Source: Bryobacterales bacterium (lineage in GTDB: Bacteria; Acidobacteriota; Terriglobia; Bryobacterales; Bryobacteraceae). From it: 64,000 nucleotides of DNA. Shown here in pieces: positions 9,171 to 17,964 of this stretch. The stretch lies in contig PNAJ01000115.1 in NCBI GenBank assembly GCA_003170295.1, positions 62,001 to 126,000 on the forward strand, given 5' to 3'. The stretch's first letter is position 1. Every line of letters starts with the position of its first letter. The translations under genes and the position numbers were made by a program. Under the pieces are notes generated by a model. That model saw only the letters and a list, made by a program, of their open reading frames with translations, did not search any database and had not been told where the DNA came from.

Positions 9171-10640
9171 CTAGCGCCGCGCTGCTTGAGGCGAGGCGCG
9201 GACCGCCCTCTCAAATGCCCATCCTCGAATGTGATTGATCTGCTCTTTCATCGTCCGCGACAGAGGAACCATCTTCGCCGCGATCAGGATCAGATCCTGC
9301 TCCGTCACGTCGCGCTCCGCGAGGCGCGCCTTGGTCACCGCGGAGATGACGCACTGCTCGATTTCAGCACCCGTCCAGCCGATCGTGAACTTCGTCAGTT
9401 GTTCCAGGTCGAACCCGGTACTATCCACGCCGCGGCGGTGCAAGTGGATCTTGAAGATCTCGATCTGCTCGTCCTCGAGCGGAATGTCGACGAAGAATAC
9501 CTCGTCGAATCGCCCCTTGCGAATCATCTCGGCCGGAAGAAGATCGATGCGATTCGCCGTCGCCGCGACGAACAGTCCACGCGCTTTCTCCTGCATCCAG
9601 GTCAGGAAGAACGCGAAAATTCGCCCCTGCTCCCCGCCCGATTCGGTCGACGTGATCCCCATTTCAATTTCGTCAAACCACAGCACCGCCGGAGCCATGT
9701 CCTCCATCATGCGGCACGCCTCGACGAAGGCGCCCTCGGGCTTCCCGTGCCGCCCGGAGAAGATCTCGATCATGTCCACCCGGTATAAAGGAAGCTGGAA
9801 ATACGACGCAATCGCTTTCACCGACAGACTCTTCCCGCACCCCGGAATTCCCATGATGAGGATCCCCTTGGGCACGATCTCGTCGCTCAGGCTGTCGCGC
9901 AATTGAAAAAGCTTGCGCCGCTCGAGCAGCCAAGTCTTCAGGCCATCGAGCCCCCCGACCTCGCCGAGCTGCGTCCCATCCGCCACGTACTCGATGACGC
10001 CGCTTCGATTTACTAGCAGCCTCTTTTCTTCGAGCACGGCCGGCAACGACTCCGGTCCCAACTTCGGATTCACCGCCAGCGCCCGCCGCAGCGCGTACCG
10101 GGCTTCGTCGAGCGTCAATCCTTGCAGCGCCCTCGCGACTTGATACAAAATGTCTTCGCTTGCGCCGGTTTCTTCTTTCAGGAACTCTACCAGTTCGATT
10201 AGATCCGGCGGCCGGAGTTCGAGAAACATCATGCTCCGTTCGAGCTCTTCCGGAATAAACCGCACCGGAGAACTGATCACGACAAACTTCTCGTGATCGA
10301 GACATTGTTCGTATACATCTCGCAGCCGCCGCCGGATTTCCGCGGATTCGCGCAGCGCCTCGTGAAAATCCTTCAGATGGAAAATGCCTGGGCCCTTGTG
10401 TTCAATGACAAAATCGAGCGCGCCTCTCGCGCCCTCCGCCTCCGCAGGCGCACCATCGCGATGCATCCCCTCCGTCGAACTCCAGGTCCAGACAGAAGCG
10501 CGAATCCGCTGCCCGACCTCGCGCAGCACACGTCCGACGCGTTGCTCCTCAGCCGAGCGAACATAAGTCAGGGGCCGACCCGAGGCAAAAACCTCCCGAA
10601 TCGTCTTGGCCGCGCGGCTCTCCACAATGTTTTCCGCCAT
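9171..10640 (-). CDS. Ycf46-like AAA+ ATPase
   Basis: An AAA+ protein of 489 residues from the preferred ATG at 10640. Using the longer TTG frame (10661) for numbering, Walker A is GIPGCGKS at 271-278, Walker B VLWFDEIE at 326-333, followed by sensor-1 ATANR and arginine-finger MIRKGRFD. The N-terminal 200 residues carry the second, degenerate nucleotide-binding-like domain typical of Ycf46 (a plastid/cyanobacterial family tied to CO2-use regulation). The role in a heterotroph is unknown; a remodelling chaperone is plausible. GATAAT lies seven bases before the ATG at 10640, which decided the start. Confidence 0.8.
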   Translation of the reverse strand: MAENIVESRAAKTIREVFASGRPLTYVRSAEEQRVGRVLREVGQRIRASVWTWSSTEGMHRDGAPAEAEGARGALDFVIEHKGPGIFHLKDFHEALRESAEIRRRLRDVYEQCLDHEKFVVISSPVRFIPEELERSMMFLELRPPDLIELVEFLKEETGASEDILYQVARALQGLTLDEARYALRRALAVNPKLGPESLPAVLEEKRLLVNRSGVIEYVADGTQLGEVGGLDGLKTWLLERRKLFQLRDSLSDEIVPKGILIMGIPGCGKSLSVKAIASYFQLPLYRVDMIEIFSGRHGKPEGAFVEACRMMEDMAPAVLWFDEIEMGITSTESGGEQGRIFAFFLTWMQEKARGLFVAATANRIDLLPAEMIRKGRFDEVFFVDIPLEDEQIEIFKIHLHRRGVDSTGFDLEQLTKFTIGWTGAEIEQCVISAVTKARLAERDVTEQDLILIAAKMVPLSRTMKEQINHIRGWAFERAVRASPQAARR

Positions 10641-10647
10641 CGTGTCC

Positions 10648-10653
10648 ATTATC
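10648..10653 (-). promoter_or_regulatory. -10 hexamer for leaderless AAA+ transcript
   Basis: GATAAT on the minus strand, seven bases before ATG at 10640. Two further in-frame start codons upstream (10649, 10661) would overlap or precede it and lack a ribosome binding site. Confidence 0.5.
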
Positions 10654-10709
10654 GCTGGCAACCCCGCGTTAAAACTCGGCTAGCCACGCATCTCCGCCCT
10701 GGTGTACGA

Positions 10710-10715
10710 TACGAT
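10710..10715 (+). promoter_or_regulatory. -10 hexamer for leaderless bicupin transcript
   Basis: TACGAT ends seven bases before the ATG at 10723, the same geometry as at 19463 and 41910. It places transcription start on or next to the start codon. Confidence 0.45.
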
Positions 10716-10722
10716 TCTCTAT

Positions 10723-11871
10723 ATGTCCGAAGATAAAAAAGCTAACGCCATGTCGCGTCGAGGCCTCTTCCAAGCAGCGCCCCTGGGAGCAGCCGCCGCA
10801 TTTCTCGCGCCTCAACACGCGCAGGCTCAGGAACAGCCCGCCGCCATCCCGAGCCTCAAGTTCGACATCGAAGCTCAGACGCACTGGAAAGGCGAGGCCG
10901 GCTCGGCCAATGAGGCCACCGTCGCCGAGTTTCCCATCTCGCAAAACATCGCCGGCGTTTCCATGCGACTCAAGCCCGGCGCAATTCGCGAATTGCACTG
11001 GCACGCGCTGGCCGCTGAATGGGCTTACATGATAGAGGGTCGCGTCCGCACGACCGTCGTCATGCCCAACGGGCAATCCGCGATCGACGAATTCGGCCCC
11101 GGCGACACCTGGTATTTTCCGCGCGGACACGGGCACTTGCTGCAAGGCCTCGGCCCCGGCGAAGCTCATTTTCTGTTGGGCTTCGATAATGGACATTTCT
11201 CTGAGTTCGGAACCTTCAGCATCACCGATTGGATCGCCAACACGCCTCCCGAAATCGCCAGCCGCGTGTTGAATGTCCCCGCGTCCACGCTCGCCAAGTT
11301 CCCCAAAAAAGAGGTGTACATCGGACCCGGACCCGTTCCCACCACCATCCTTGAGGAACTGCGGCTCAGAGAAAGCCAGACCAGCCAGTTCGCTCACAAA
11401 TATCGTCTCGATATGCAAACGCCGCGAGTTTTCGAAGGCGGTATCGAGTACATGGTCACGCAAAAAGACTTCCCGATTCAGACCACGTTCACCGCCGTGA
11501 AGATGATTCTCAAGCCCGGGGCGTTGCGCGAAATGCACTGGCATCCGCACGCCGACGAATGGCAATACTTTTTGAGCGGGCAAGCGAGCATGACCGTTTT
11601 CGGCTCCCACGGCCGCACGCGCACTGAGGAGTATCGAAAGGGCAACGTCGGTTTCGTGCCTCAGGGCTACGGTCACTACATCGAACAGATCGGCGATCAG
11701 CCAACCGAGCTTCTGATCCTGTTCAAGAGCCCCGAGTATCAGGAAATTTCACTGGCCAACTGGCTGGGCGGAAACCCGAGCTCTCTCTTGTCGGCAAACT
11801 TCGGAATCCCACAAGACGCCATAGACAAGCTCCCAAAAAAGGAACGAGGCATCCTAGCGCGCAAGAGCTAA
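10723..11871 (+). CDS. oxdC: Tat-exported bicupin oxalate decarboxylase
   Basis: A 382-residue bicupin. MSRRGLFQ followed by an Ala-rich stretch ending QHAQA is a Tat signal. Both cupin domains keep the manganese ligands: HWHALAAEW plus GHGHLLQ in the first, HWHPHADEW plus GYGHYIE in the second. The lid motif of the N-terminal domain, SENS in Bacillus OxdC, reads SEFG here, so the catalytic Glu is kept. It should convert oxalate to formate and CO2 in the periplasm. Start at 10723 (ATG) is preferred over GTG 10702 because TACGAT lies seven bases upstream and the Tat signal stays compact. It ends three bases from the convergent membrane-protein gene. Confidence 0.85.
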   Translation: MSEDKKANAMSRRGLFQAAPLGAAAAFLAPQHAQAQEQPAAIPSLKFDIEAQTHWKGEAGSANEATVAEFPISQNIAGVSMRLKPGAIRELHWHALAAEWAYMIEGRVRTTVVMPNGQSAIDEFGPGDTWYFPRGHGHLLQGLGPGEAHFLLGFDNGHFSEFGTFSITDWIANTPPEIASRVLNVPASTLAKFPKKEVYIGPGPVPTTILEELRLRESQTSQFAHKYRLDMQTPRVFEGGIEYMVTQKDFPIQTTFTAVKMILKPGALREMHWHPHADEWQYFLSGQASMTVFGSHGRTRTEEYRKGNVGFVPQGYGHYIEQIGDQPTELLILFKSPEYQEISLANWLGGNPSSLLSANFGIPQDAIDKLPKKERGILARKS

Positions 11872-11874
11872 GCC

Positions 11875-12618
11875 TTAGTGGACGGGCACGTCCAGCACCG
11901 CCAGCCAATACTGGAACGATTGCAACGAAAAGCCAACAAAAATGAGTGCGATGCCAAAAGCACCCAGGCGCCGCGCCGGCAGGTGGTCGGCGAAATACTC
12001 AATGAAAGGGCTTACGATTAATCCCACTGTGGTGACGATGCCGGTAACCAATCCCACGCGCAGCGCCAAGAGCCAAGGATGTTCGACGTGCTCCACCACC
12101 GCATTGCATAGCAGCGCCGTAACGATATAACCGACCGTCCGCGCGAGGGACCCCCACAATAGCTTGGGTGAAAAACGCGGACGGCGCGACGCACTATAAT
12201 CGAGAGCCGGCCGCATCCCACGGGAATAAGCGAATACCTGTCCCAGCGTGATCACTACGCCGAAAGCGAGAGCGAATCGAAATCCCGCGATCCGATAGAG
12301 GCCCGCGCCAAACGCAGCTCCGCGGATCGCACTGAAGACTCCTTCCCAAAACAACGAATGATGATCTTCATTGCGAGAGGCCCGGTTGAATTCAATCGCC
12401 ACCGTGATCCCAGTGGCGGCGCCCGAAGCCACGCCAAAAAAAAGCCCGAGCCCAAGTCCGTAGCCGATCGCGAACACGATGCTGTACGTGACGGCGCGAG
12501 TCAGCAGCCGCAAAGGACCGTGCTGGCCGCCCAGCAGGTCGTACGCAAGATAGAGGCTCCCCAGAACATCCAGACAACTACCGGCAATGCTGACCCCTGC
12601 AACTATGTGGTGATCCAT
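11875..12618 (-). CDS. Multi-pass membrane protein of unknown function
   Basis: A 247-residue protein with about six hydrophobic segments, including ones near 10-30, 42-70, 93-120, 160-175, 182-205 and 217-240. A soluble-looking stretch holding EFNRASRNEDHH at 75-87 and YSASRRPRFSPKLL near 142 would be exposed. No transporter or enzyme signature is recognised. It begins seven bases after the stop of the isomerase-like gene and is probably the last gene of the efflux operon's transcript. Confidence 0.65.
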   Translation of the reverse strand: MDHHIVAGVSIAGSCLDVLGSLYLAYDLLGGQHGPLRLLTRAVTYSIVFAIGYGLGLGLFFGVASGAATGITVAIEFNRASRNEDHHSLFWEGVFSAIRGAAFGAGLYRIAGFRFALAFGVVITLGQVFAYSRGMRPALDYSASRRPRFSPKLLWGSLARTVGYIVTALLCNAVVEHVEHPWLLALRVGLVTGIVTTVGLIVSPFIEYFADHLPARRLGAFGIALIFVGFSLQSFQYWLAVLDVPVH

Positions 12619-12625
12619 CCGCCGA

Positions 12626-13471
12626 TCACAGGGTTCGCAGAAATGCGTAACTCTTCTTTAGGCTCTCCACCGGATCGCCGGGAGTGTAGTCCTGTTCGAC
12701 GTAATAGTGCTGCGCGCCTGCATCGACGCCGGCTTTAAGGACCTTTTTCCAGTCGATCACGCCTGCGCCGACCTCCAGGAATTCCTCCTGCTTAAGTTTG
12801 TTCGTTTCGTAGGAATCCGGCGTGTCTTTCGCCTTGTCCTTCAAGTGGAGCGCGAAGAGACGCCCCTTCCACTTCTCGATCAAACTCACCGGATCGGTCC
12901 CGCCGACGCTGGCCCAGAAGCAATCGATTTCCAGCTTCACGTCCTTGCCGAGTTTCTCGTGAAGAAGATCGATCGCGCGAAACGCCGGATCGAATTCGAA
13001 ATTGTGGTGATGATAATAAAAAGTGAGCCCGGCCTTCTTGCACTGTTCCCCCGACCAATTCAGCGTCTCGGCGAATCGAGGCCAGAACTCCGCGGGATCT
13101 TTGCGTTGCCCTGGAGTCACGTAGGCAACACCGATGGCCGGAATCCCGAGCTCTTTCGCTTGCCCGATAAATTCATCCAGCTTTTGTGGCCGGCTGCGAT
13201 CGGCCTCGATGTGCGACCCCGTCGCCCGCAGTCCGGTCTCCTTGAGCACGGCGGCGAACTTCTTCGCATCGTCCAATCCGATCTCGACCTCTTTATACCC
13301 AATCGCGGCGATCGCGCGAAGTGTCTCCTCGCCCTTCGCAGGCATCAACGACCGGACAGTGTAGACCTGCACCCCCAGCGGCCGGTCGAATGCGGCAAAC
13401 ATCCTGGGTACAGCCAAGTTTGAAGCAGTCAAGGAAGCGGCCATGCCGCCGAGCAGTTGGCGTCTTGTCAC
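12626..13471 (-). CDS. Exported sugar phosphate isomerase/epimerase-like TIM-barrel protein
   Basis: A 281-residue protein with a twin-arginine-like start (MTRRQLLGGMAASLTASNLA) and an AP-endonuclease-2/xylose-isomerase-like TIM barrel. Likely metal ligands sit in GYKEVEIGLDD, YYHHHNFEFD, LEIDCFWAS and ALHLKDK. Homologues isomerise or epimerise sugars or related polyols; the substrate is not predictable. Its ATG overlaps the stop of the RND pump gene by four bases, so translation is coupled to the efflux operon, an unusual pairing. Confidence 0.8.
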   Translation of the reverse strand: MTRRQLLGGMAASLTASNLAVPRMFAAFDRPLGVQVYTVRSLMPAKGEETLRAIAAIGYKEVEIGLDDAKKFAAVLKETGLRATGSHIEADRSRPQKLDEFIGQAKELGIPAIGVAYVTPGQRKDPAEFWPRFAETLNWSGEQCKKAGLTFYYHHHNFEFDPAFRAIDLLHEKLGKDVKLEIDCFWASVGGTDPVSLIEKWKGRLFALHLKDKAKDTPDSYETNKLKQEEFLEVGAGVIDWKKVLKAGVDAGAQHYYVEQDYTPGDPVESLKKSYAFLRTL

Positions 13472-16400
13472 GCCGATATTCTATCGTTTTTGTGCCCGCT
13501 CAGATAATAATGCACCGCCGGCGTGACGATCAGCGATAACACCATCGAAGCCAGAATCCCGCCGATCACCGCGATAGCCAGAGGTTGGAGCATCTGCGAA
13601 CCGCTCCCGATGGCGAGCGATAACGGAATCATGCCCGCAATCGTGGCAAGGGCGGTCATCAGAATCGGACGCAAGCGGCGCTCGCCTGCCTGAATCATCG
13701 CGTCTCGCACGGAAAAGCCCTCGGCACGGAACCTTTGATCGGCGTCGAGCAGCAGAATCCCGTTCTTCGCCACGATACCGATTACCATGATCAATCCCAT
13801 GAATGACGAAATGTTGAACGTCGTCCCCGTAATCAGCAGCGCGAAAAATACTCCGGAGGTCGACAGCAACGCCGACGCCAGAATCGCCGTAGGCGCGGCG
13901 AACGTCCGAAACTCGAACAGCAAAACCATAAACACCAGCACTACCGCCAAAACCAGCACTACGAAAAGATCCTTAAAGGACTTCTGTTGCTCCGCATACG
14001 TGCCGCCATAAACAACGCGAATCGTCGGGGGAAGCTCGAGACCGGTGACCGCCTCCTGCACGATTTCCATCCCTTTCCCCAAGCTGATCCCTTCAAAGCG
14101 GCCGGTCACGGCGACGTACCGCTGAAGGTTCTCACGCCTGATCTCCGTCTGCCCCACTTCCGTCCGGAAGTCCGCCAAAGAACCCAGCGTTGCCGTCTTC
14201 CCCGTGAAACTGCTGGTGATCATCGTGTTCCGAATCTGATCCAGTGACGAGCGCGTGTCCTGTGGAAACCGCACCCGAATCGTATACGAACGGTCGTTCA
14301 CAACCACCGGAGTAGTGGCGGGCTCGCCTTGCAGAATCGCGCTGGCATCCAGCTCAATTTCCTGAGGCGTGAATCCGGATCGCGCGGCGACCACCGGGTC
14401 GACTTTCATGATAATGGCGGGGCCGCTGATCGTATTTTCGATCCCGTCCTTCACATCCGCGACGCCCTTGATTTTCTTGATGCGCTCGCCCACCTTCGGC
14501 GCCCACTTTTTCAGCAGCTCGGGGTCCGGGGAAAACAGTTTGATCTCGATAGGCTCCGGAGAGCTGGTCAGATCGCCGATCTGATCCTGGAGGATCTGAA
14601 TGAACTCGACATCGAGCTGCGGATATTTCTTATTCACCTTTTCGCGGACGTTGGAAATTACCTCGTCAATCGCCTTGTCCCGCTTGCGCTTCAGCTTAAC
14701 CGAAAAGTCTCCGCTGTTCGCCTCCGTAACAGCCTGGAGACCGAGTTGCATCCCCGTACGGCGCGACGTGCTCTCGACTTCGGGCGTGGACGTGAGGAGT
14801 TTCTCAACTCCCAGCAGGACTTTGTTCGTATCTTCCAGAGACGACCCTGCCGGCATCAGGTAATCGATAATGAAGCCGCCCTCATCCATCGCCGGCAACA
14901 GATCGCTCCCCAGGGCGCGATAACAGAAAAAAGAAGCGACGATCAGCAGCACGCTTGCGCCCGCAAGCGCCAGCGGATACCCGAGCACGAATCGCAGCGC
15001 GCGATCGTAAACGCCCGTGACACGCCCCATAAAACCGCCATGACCCTCTTCGTCTTCCTTGTGCGCCCCGGCCGGTTTCCGGCGCAAAAGATAATGGCTG
15101 AGTGTCGGCGTCCAGGTCAGCGCCAGCATCAGAGACGTCAGCAGCGCTGTTCCCACGGTGAGCGCCAGTGCGCGAAAGAATGTTCCGGTGACTCCGGTAA
15201 TCGAAATCAGCGGAAGAAACACGACGATCGGAGCAATGGTCGATCCCACCAGTGGCACCCGGATCTCGCGTAGCGCGCTGCGAATCGCTTCGCCGCGGCT
15301 CTGTCCGGAATCGCGGTGCAGCACGATATTCTCCACCACCACAATCGCATCGTCGATAATCAAACCCACCGCCGCGGCCAGCCCGCCGAGCGTCATCAGG
15401 TTGAAGCTCTCTCCAATCAATCGAAGCACAATCAGCGTGATCGCAATCGTCGCCGGAATGACCAGTGCGGCGACCAGGGAGCTGCCCCAGTCGCGCAGGA
15501 ACAGAACCAGAATGATCGCCGCCAGCACCAGTCCGATGAGAATCGCATCGCGCACGCTGTCGATGGAATCGCGCACCAGTATGGATTGATCGTAAAACGT
15601 GTCGATCTTTACGCCGGCCGGAAGAGTCTTACGGATCTGCGCCAATTCCTCGTTGACCGCATCCGCGGCAGCTACAGTGTTGCTCTCCGGTTGGCGAAAA
15701 ATATTTAGGAGCACCGCCGGCGCGCCGTTCGCCGTGACCATCGTATAAACCGGCATCACCGAGGTATGGACACTGCCGATGTCTCCGATTCTGATCGGAA
15801 CGCCCGCCGGCGTGGTTCGCACAACGATGTTCTCAATCTCCTCGGGGGTCTGCGTCTGCCCGCTGACCAGCGTGAGCGACAGCTCGTGATTATTCTCGAT
15901 CAACCCCGGCGAATCGATCATATTCGTCTTGGTCACTGCGTCCAGAATTCCCGGCACAGTCACTTGCGCCTGGAGCAATTTCGCGGGGTCCGGCTGAATC
16001 TCAAATTCCGGAACGTTGCCGCCTTGCAGCACCACCATCGAAATCCCATTCACACGATTGAGCCTCGGCTTAATCGTATAGTTCGCCAGTTCCCACAACT
16101 CCGCCTGCGACATGGTGCTCGATGTCAGGCTATAGCCAATCATCGGATTTGCCGCGAAGGTCGAGCGGTTCGCCACCAGTTTCGCCGTCGATGGCAGCAA
16201 AGGCTGCACCCGCGCCAGCGCCGCGTTAACGTTTTGCAGCGTCTGAAACATGTTCACGTTCCAGCTGAAAAACAGACTTACGTCGGCCGAGCCGCGGCTG
16301 GTGATGGAGCGAACCTGCTCCAGGCCCGGCACGCTGTTCATCGCCTCTTCCACCGGCCGCGTGACCATCACCTGCATCTGGCTGATCGGGGCGACCCCGT

Positions 16401-16587
16401 TGTCGATGCCGACCACGATGCGCGGGAAGTCTGTCGCCGGAAAAACGGCCACCGGAATCGTGAACGCCAAATATACGCCCACCACCATCATCGTGATAAT
16501 GACGAAAATGATGGGACCGGAGAATCGTGCCGTCCAGTGTTCCTGCTGCTCCGTCACCGGAGGTTCGACCGCCGTGGGCTCGCTCAT
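13468..16587 (-). CDS. RND efflux pump, inner-membrane permease
   Basis: A 1039-residue AcrB/HAE-type RND protein of normal length, with a first membrane helix near 25-47, a large periplasmic loop, the 340-420 helix bundle and the second half after about 540. The proton-relay pair Asp412-Asp413 lies in GLIIDDAIVVVEN. It takes substrate from periplasm or membrane and drives export with proton influx. It directly abuts the adaptor gene and follows the TolC-like gene, giving a full tripartite system. Substrate is unknown; I see no reason to call it a metal pump. Confidence 0.93.
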   Translation of the reverse strand: MSEPTAVEPPVTEQQEHWTARFSGPIIFVIITMMVVGVYLAFTIPVAVFPATDFPRIVVGIDNGVAPISQMQVMVTRPVEEAMNSVPGLEQVRSITSRGSADVSLFFSWNVNMFQTLQNVNAALARVQPLLPSTAKLVANRSTFAANPMIGYSLTSSTMSQAELWELANYTIKPRLNRVNGISMVVLQGGNVPEFEIQPDPAKLLQAQVTVPGILDAVTKTNMIDSPGLIENNHELSLTLVSGQTQTPEEIENIVVRTTPAGVPIRIGDIGSVHTSVMPVYTMVTANGAPAVLLNIFRQPESNTVAAADAVNEELAQIRKTLPAGVKIDTFYDQSILVRDSIDSVRDAILIGLVLAAIILVLFLRDWGSSLVAALVIPATIAITLIVLRLIGESFNLMTLGGLAAAVGLIIDDAIVVVENIVLHRDSGQSRGEAIRSALREIRVPLVGSTIAPIVVFLPLISITGVTGTFFRALALTVGTALLTSLMLALTWTPTLSHYLLRRKPAGAHKEDEEGHGGFMGRVTGVYDRALRFVLGYPLALAGASVLLIVASFFCYRALGSDLLPAMDEGGFIIDYLMPAGSSLEDTNKVLLGVEKLLTSTPEVESTSRRTGMQLGLQAVTEANSGDFSVKLKRKRDKAIDEVISNVREKVNKKYPQLDVEFIQILQDQIGDLTSSPEPIEIKLFSPDPELLKKWAPKVGERIKKIKGVADVKDGIENTISGPAIIMKVDPVVAARSGFTPQEIELDASAILQGEPATTPVVVNDRSYTIRVRFPQDTRSSLDQIRNTMITSSFTGKTATLGSLADFRTEVGQTEIRRENLQRYVAVTGRFEGISLGKGMEIVQEAVTGLELPPTIRVVYGGTYAEQQKSFKDLFVVLVLAVVLVFMVLLFEFRTFAAPTAILASALLSTSGVFFALLITGTTFNISSFMGLIMVIGIVAKNGILLLDADQRFRAEGFSVRDAMIQAGERRLRPILMTALATIAGMIPLSLAIGSGSQMLQPLAIAVIGGILASMVLSLIVTPAVHYYLSGHKNDRISA

Positions 16588-17964
16588 TTACTTTTTGCCC
16601 TTGTCTTTGTCCGCGCCCTTTTGGGCATCGGGCTTCTTCTCTTCATCCGCGGCGGGTTCGTCTTCGTCCTCCGCCTTCGGCTGCTGAATCGCGACCTTCG
16701 CTTTATCCTCCAGCCCGAGACCGCCCGAGACCACCACTTGCTCGCCCTCTTGCAATCCGCTTACGATTTGTACCCGGGCGCCCTGGCGCACGCCGACCGA
16801 AATCCGCCGCTCATGCGCCACCGAATCGCTCGTGATCACCATCACCTTCTGCCCGCCATCGTCCGCGTTCAACAGCGCCGCCGCCGGAATCACGATGGTG
16901 TTTTGAATCGTCTCCGCAATGATCGCTACCCGCACACTCGCGCCGGGCTTCAGTTTTTCGCCCGGATTCGCGACTTGCACCCAGACCTCCACCGTCGTCG
17001 TACTGGGATCGACGGACGGACTCACCACCGTTACTTTTCCCGCAAGATCTCCATCCGGTCCGGTGATTCGCGCCGGTCGGCCGACTTTAATCGCAGTCGC
17101 TTCTTTCACGGGAATGTTCGCGCGCGCCACCACCTGCGAAATGTCTACGATCGAGATAATCGGTGTGCCGCTCGCCGGCATTTCCCCCGCATAGACAGAC
17201 CGGTCGGATACGACGCCGTTGATCGGACTCCGAATCTCCGCGTAAGTAAGCTGCACCGCGGAGTTGTCGTAATGAGCCTTCGCCGCATTCACCTGCGCCT
17301 GCGCCCCGCGAATCGTCTCGCGCTGGCTCACCTGATTCAGCGCATCCAAATGCTTCTGCGCCGTTTGCAACTGCCCCCGCGCCTGCGCCAGCGTGACCTT
17401 CGCGTCGTCCACCAGCTTCTGCGCCAGCGCGCCCTCCTTCTGCAACGCGACTCGATTGTCGTACAGCTTCTGCGCCGCCTCCAGCACCTGCTGCGCGACG
17501 AGAACATCGGCTTGCGCTTTGTTCTTATCCTCCGGAAGCGTCGCCCCCGAGATGTTTTGATACGACGCCTGCGCCTGCTGATACTGGCTGTTACTCTCGT
17601 TCACCGCCGCCGCCAGATCGCCGCTCTCCAGTTCCGCCAGGACCTGCCCCGCGCGCACGTGATCTCCGCGATTGACCAGCATCCGTTTCACCGGGGCGTT
17701 GATTTTCGGAGTGACGTTCGCCTGATTGATCGGATAAAGGATCGCGTCCGCGGTGACCATGTGGTCCACCGCGCCGCGCACCGCGGCCTCCACCAGCACC
17801 GGCGTCGGAGCCTCGCCGGCCTCTTTCTCCGTCTTCTTTCCGCAAGCGGTCAGCGCGGCAAGAACGCACGCAATCGCAAAAATGTGGGGCAGGGCCATGC
17901 CCTGCCGGTGCCCAAAGCAATCGAGCCGCGACCGCAGGGAGCGATCATGCGCCGAAATTTTCAT
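16588..17964 (-). CDS. RND efflux periplasmic adaptor lipoprotein (membrane fusion protein)
   Basis: A 458-residue adaptor with a lipobox (LAALTAC followed by Gly), a biotinyl-lipoyl half near PKINAPVKRMLVNRGDHVRAGQVLAELE, a long alpha-hairpin rich in Gln/Ala (about 130-240), the second lipoyl half at IRSPINGVVSDR, and beta-barrel and membrane-proximal domains. The tail is Lys/Asp rich. ATG at 17964 overlaps the TolC-like stop as ATGA, favouring coupled translation, but it leaves a long n-region; the internal ATG at 17898 would give a standard lipoprotein signal. It bridges pump and outer-membrane channel. Confidence 0.9.
   Translation of the reverse strand: MKISAHDRSLRSRLDCFGHRQGMALPHIFAIACVLAALTACGKKTEKEAGEAPTPVLVEAAVRGAVDHMVTADAILYPINQANVTPKINAPVKRMLVNRGDHVRAGQVLAELESGDLAAAVNESNSQYQQAQASYQNISGATLPEDKNKAQADVLVAQQVLEAAQKLYDNRVALQKEGALAQKLVDDAKVTLAQARGQLQTAQKHLDALNQVSQRETIRGAQAQVNAAKAHYDNSAVQLTYAEIRSPINGVVSDRSVYAGEMPASGTPIISIVDISQVVARANIPVKEATAIKVGRPARITGPDGDLAGKVTVVSPSVDPSTTTVEVWVQVANPGEKLKPGASVRVAIIAETIQNTIVIPAAALLNADDGGQKVMVITSDSVAHERRISVGVRQGARVQIVSGLQEGEQVVVSGGLGLEDKAKVAIQQPKAEDEDEPAADEEKKPDAQKGADKDKGKK

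Noticed and set aside
13468..16587. Heavy-metal (CusA/CzcA) identity for the RND pump
   Set aside because: I could not identify metal-binding methionine clusters or Czc-type signatures, so only a general RND call is justified.
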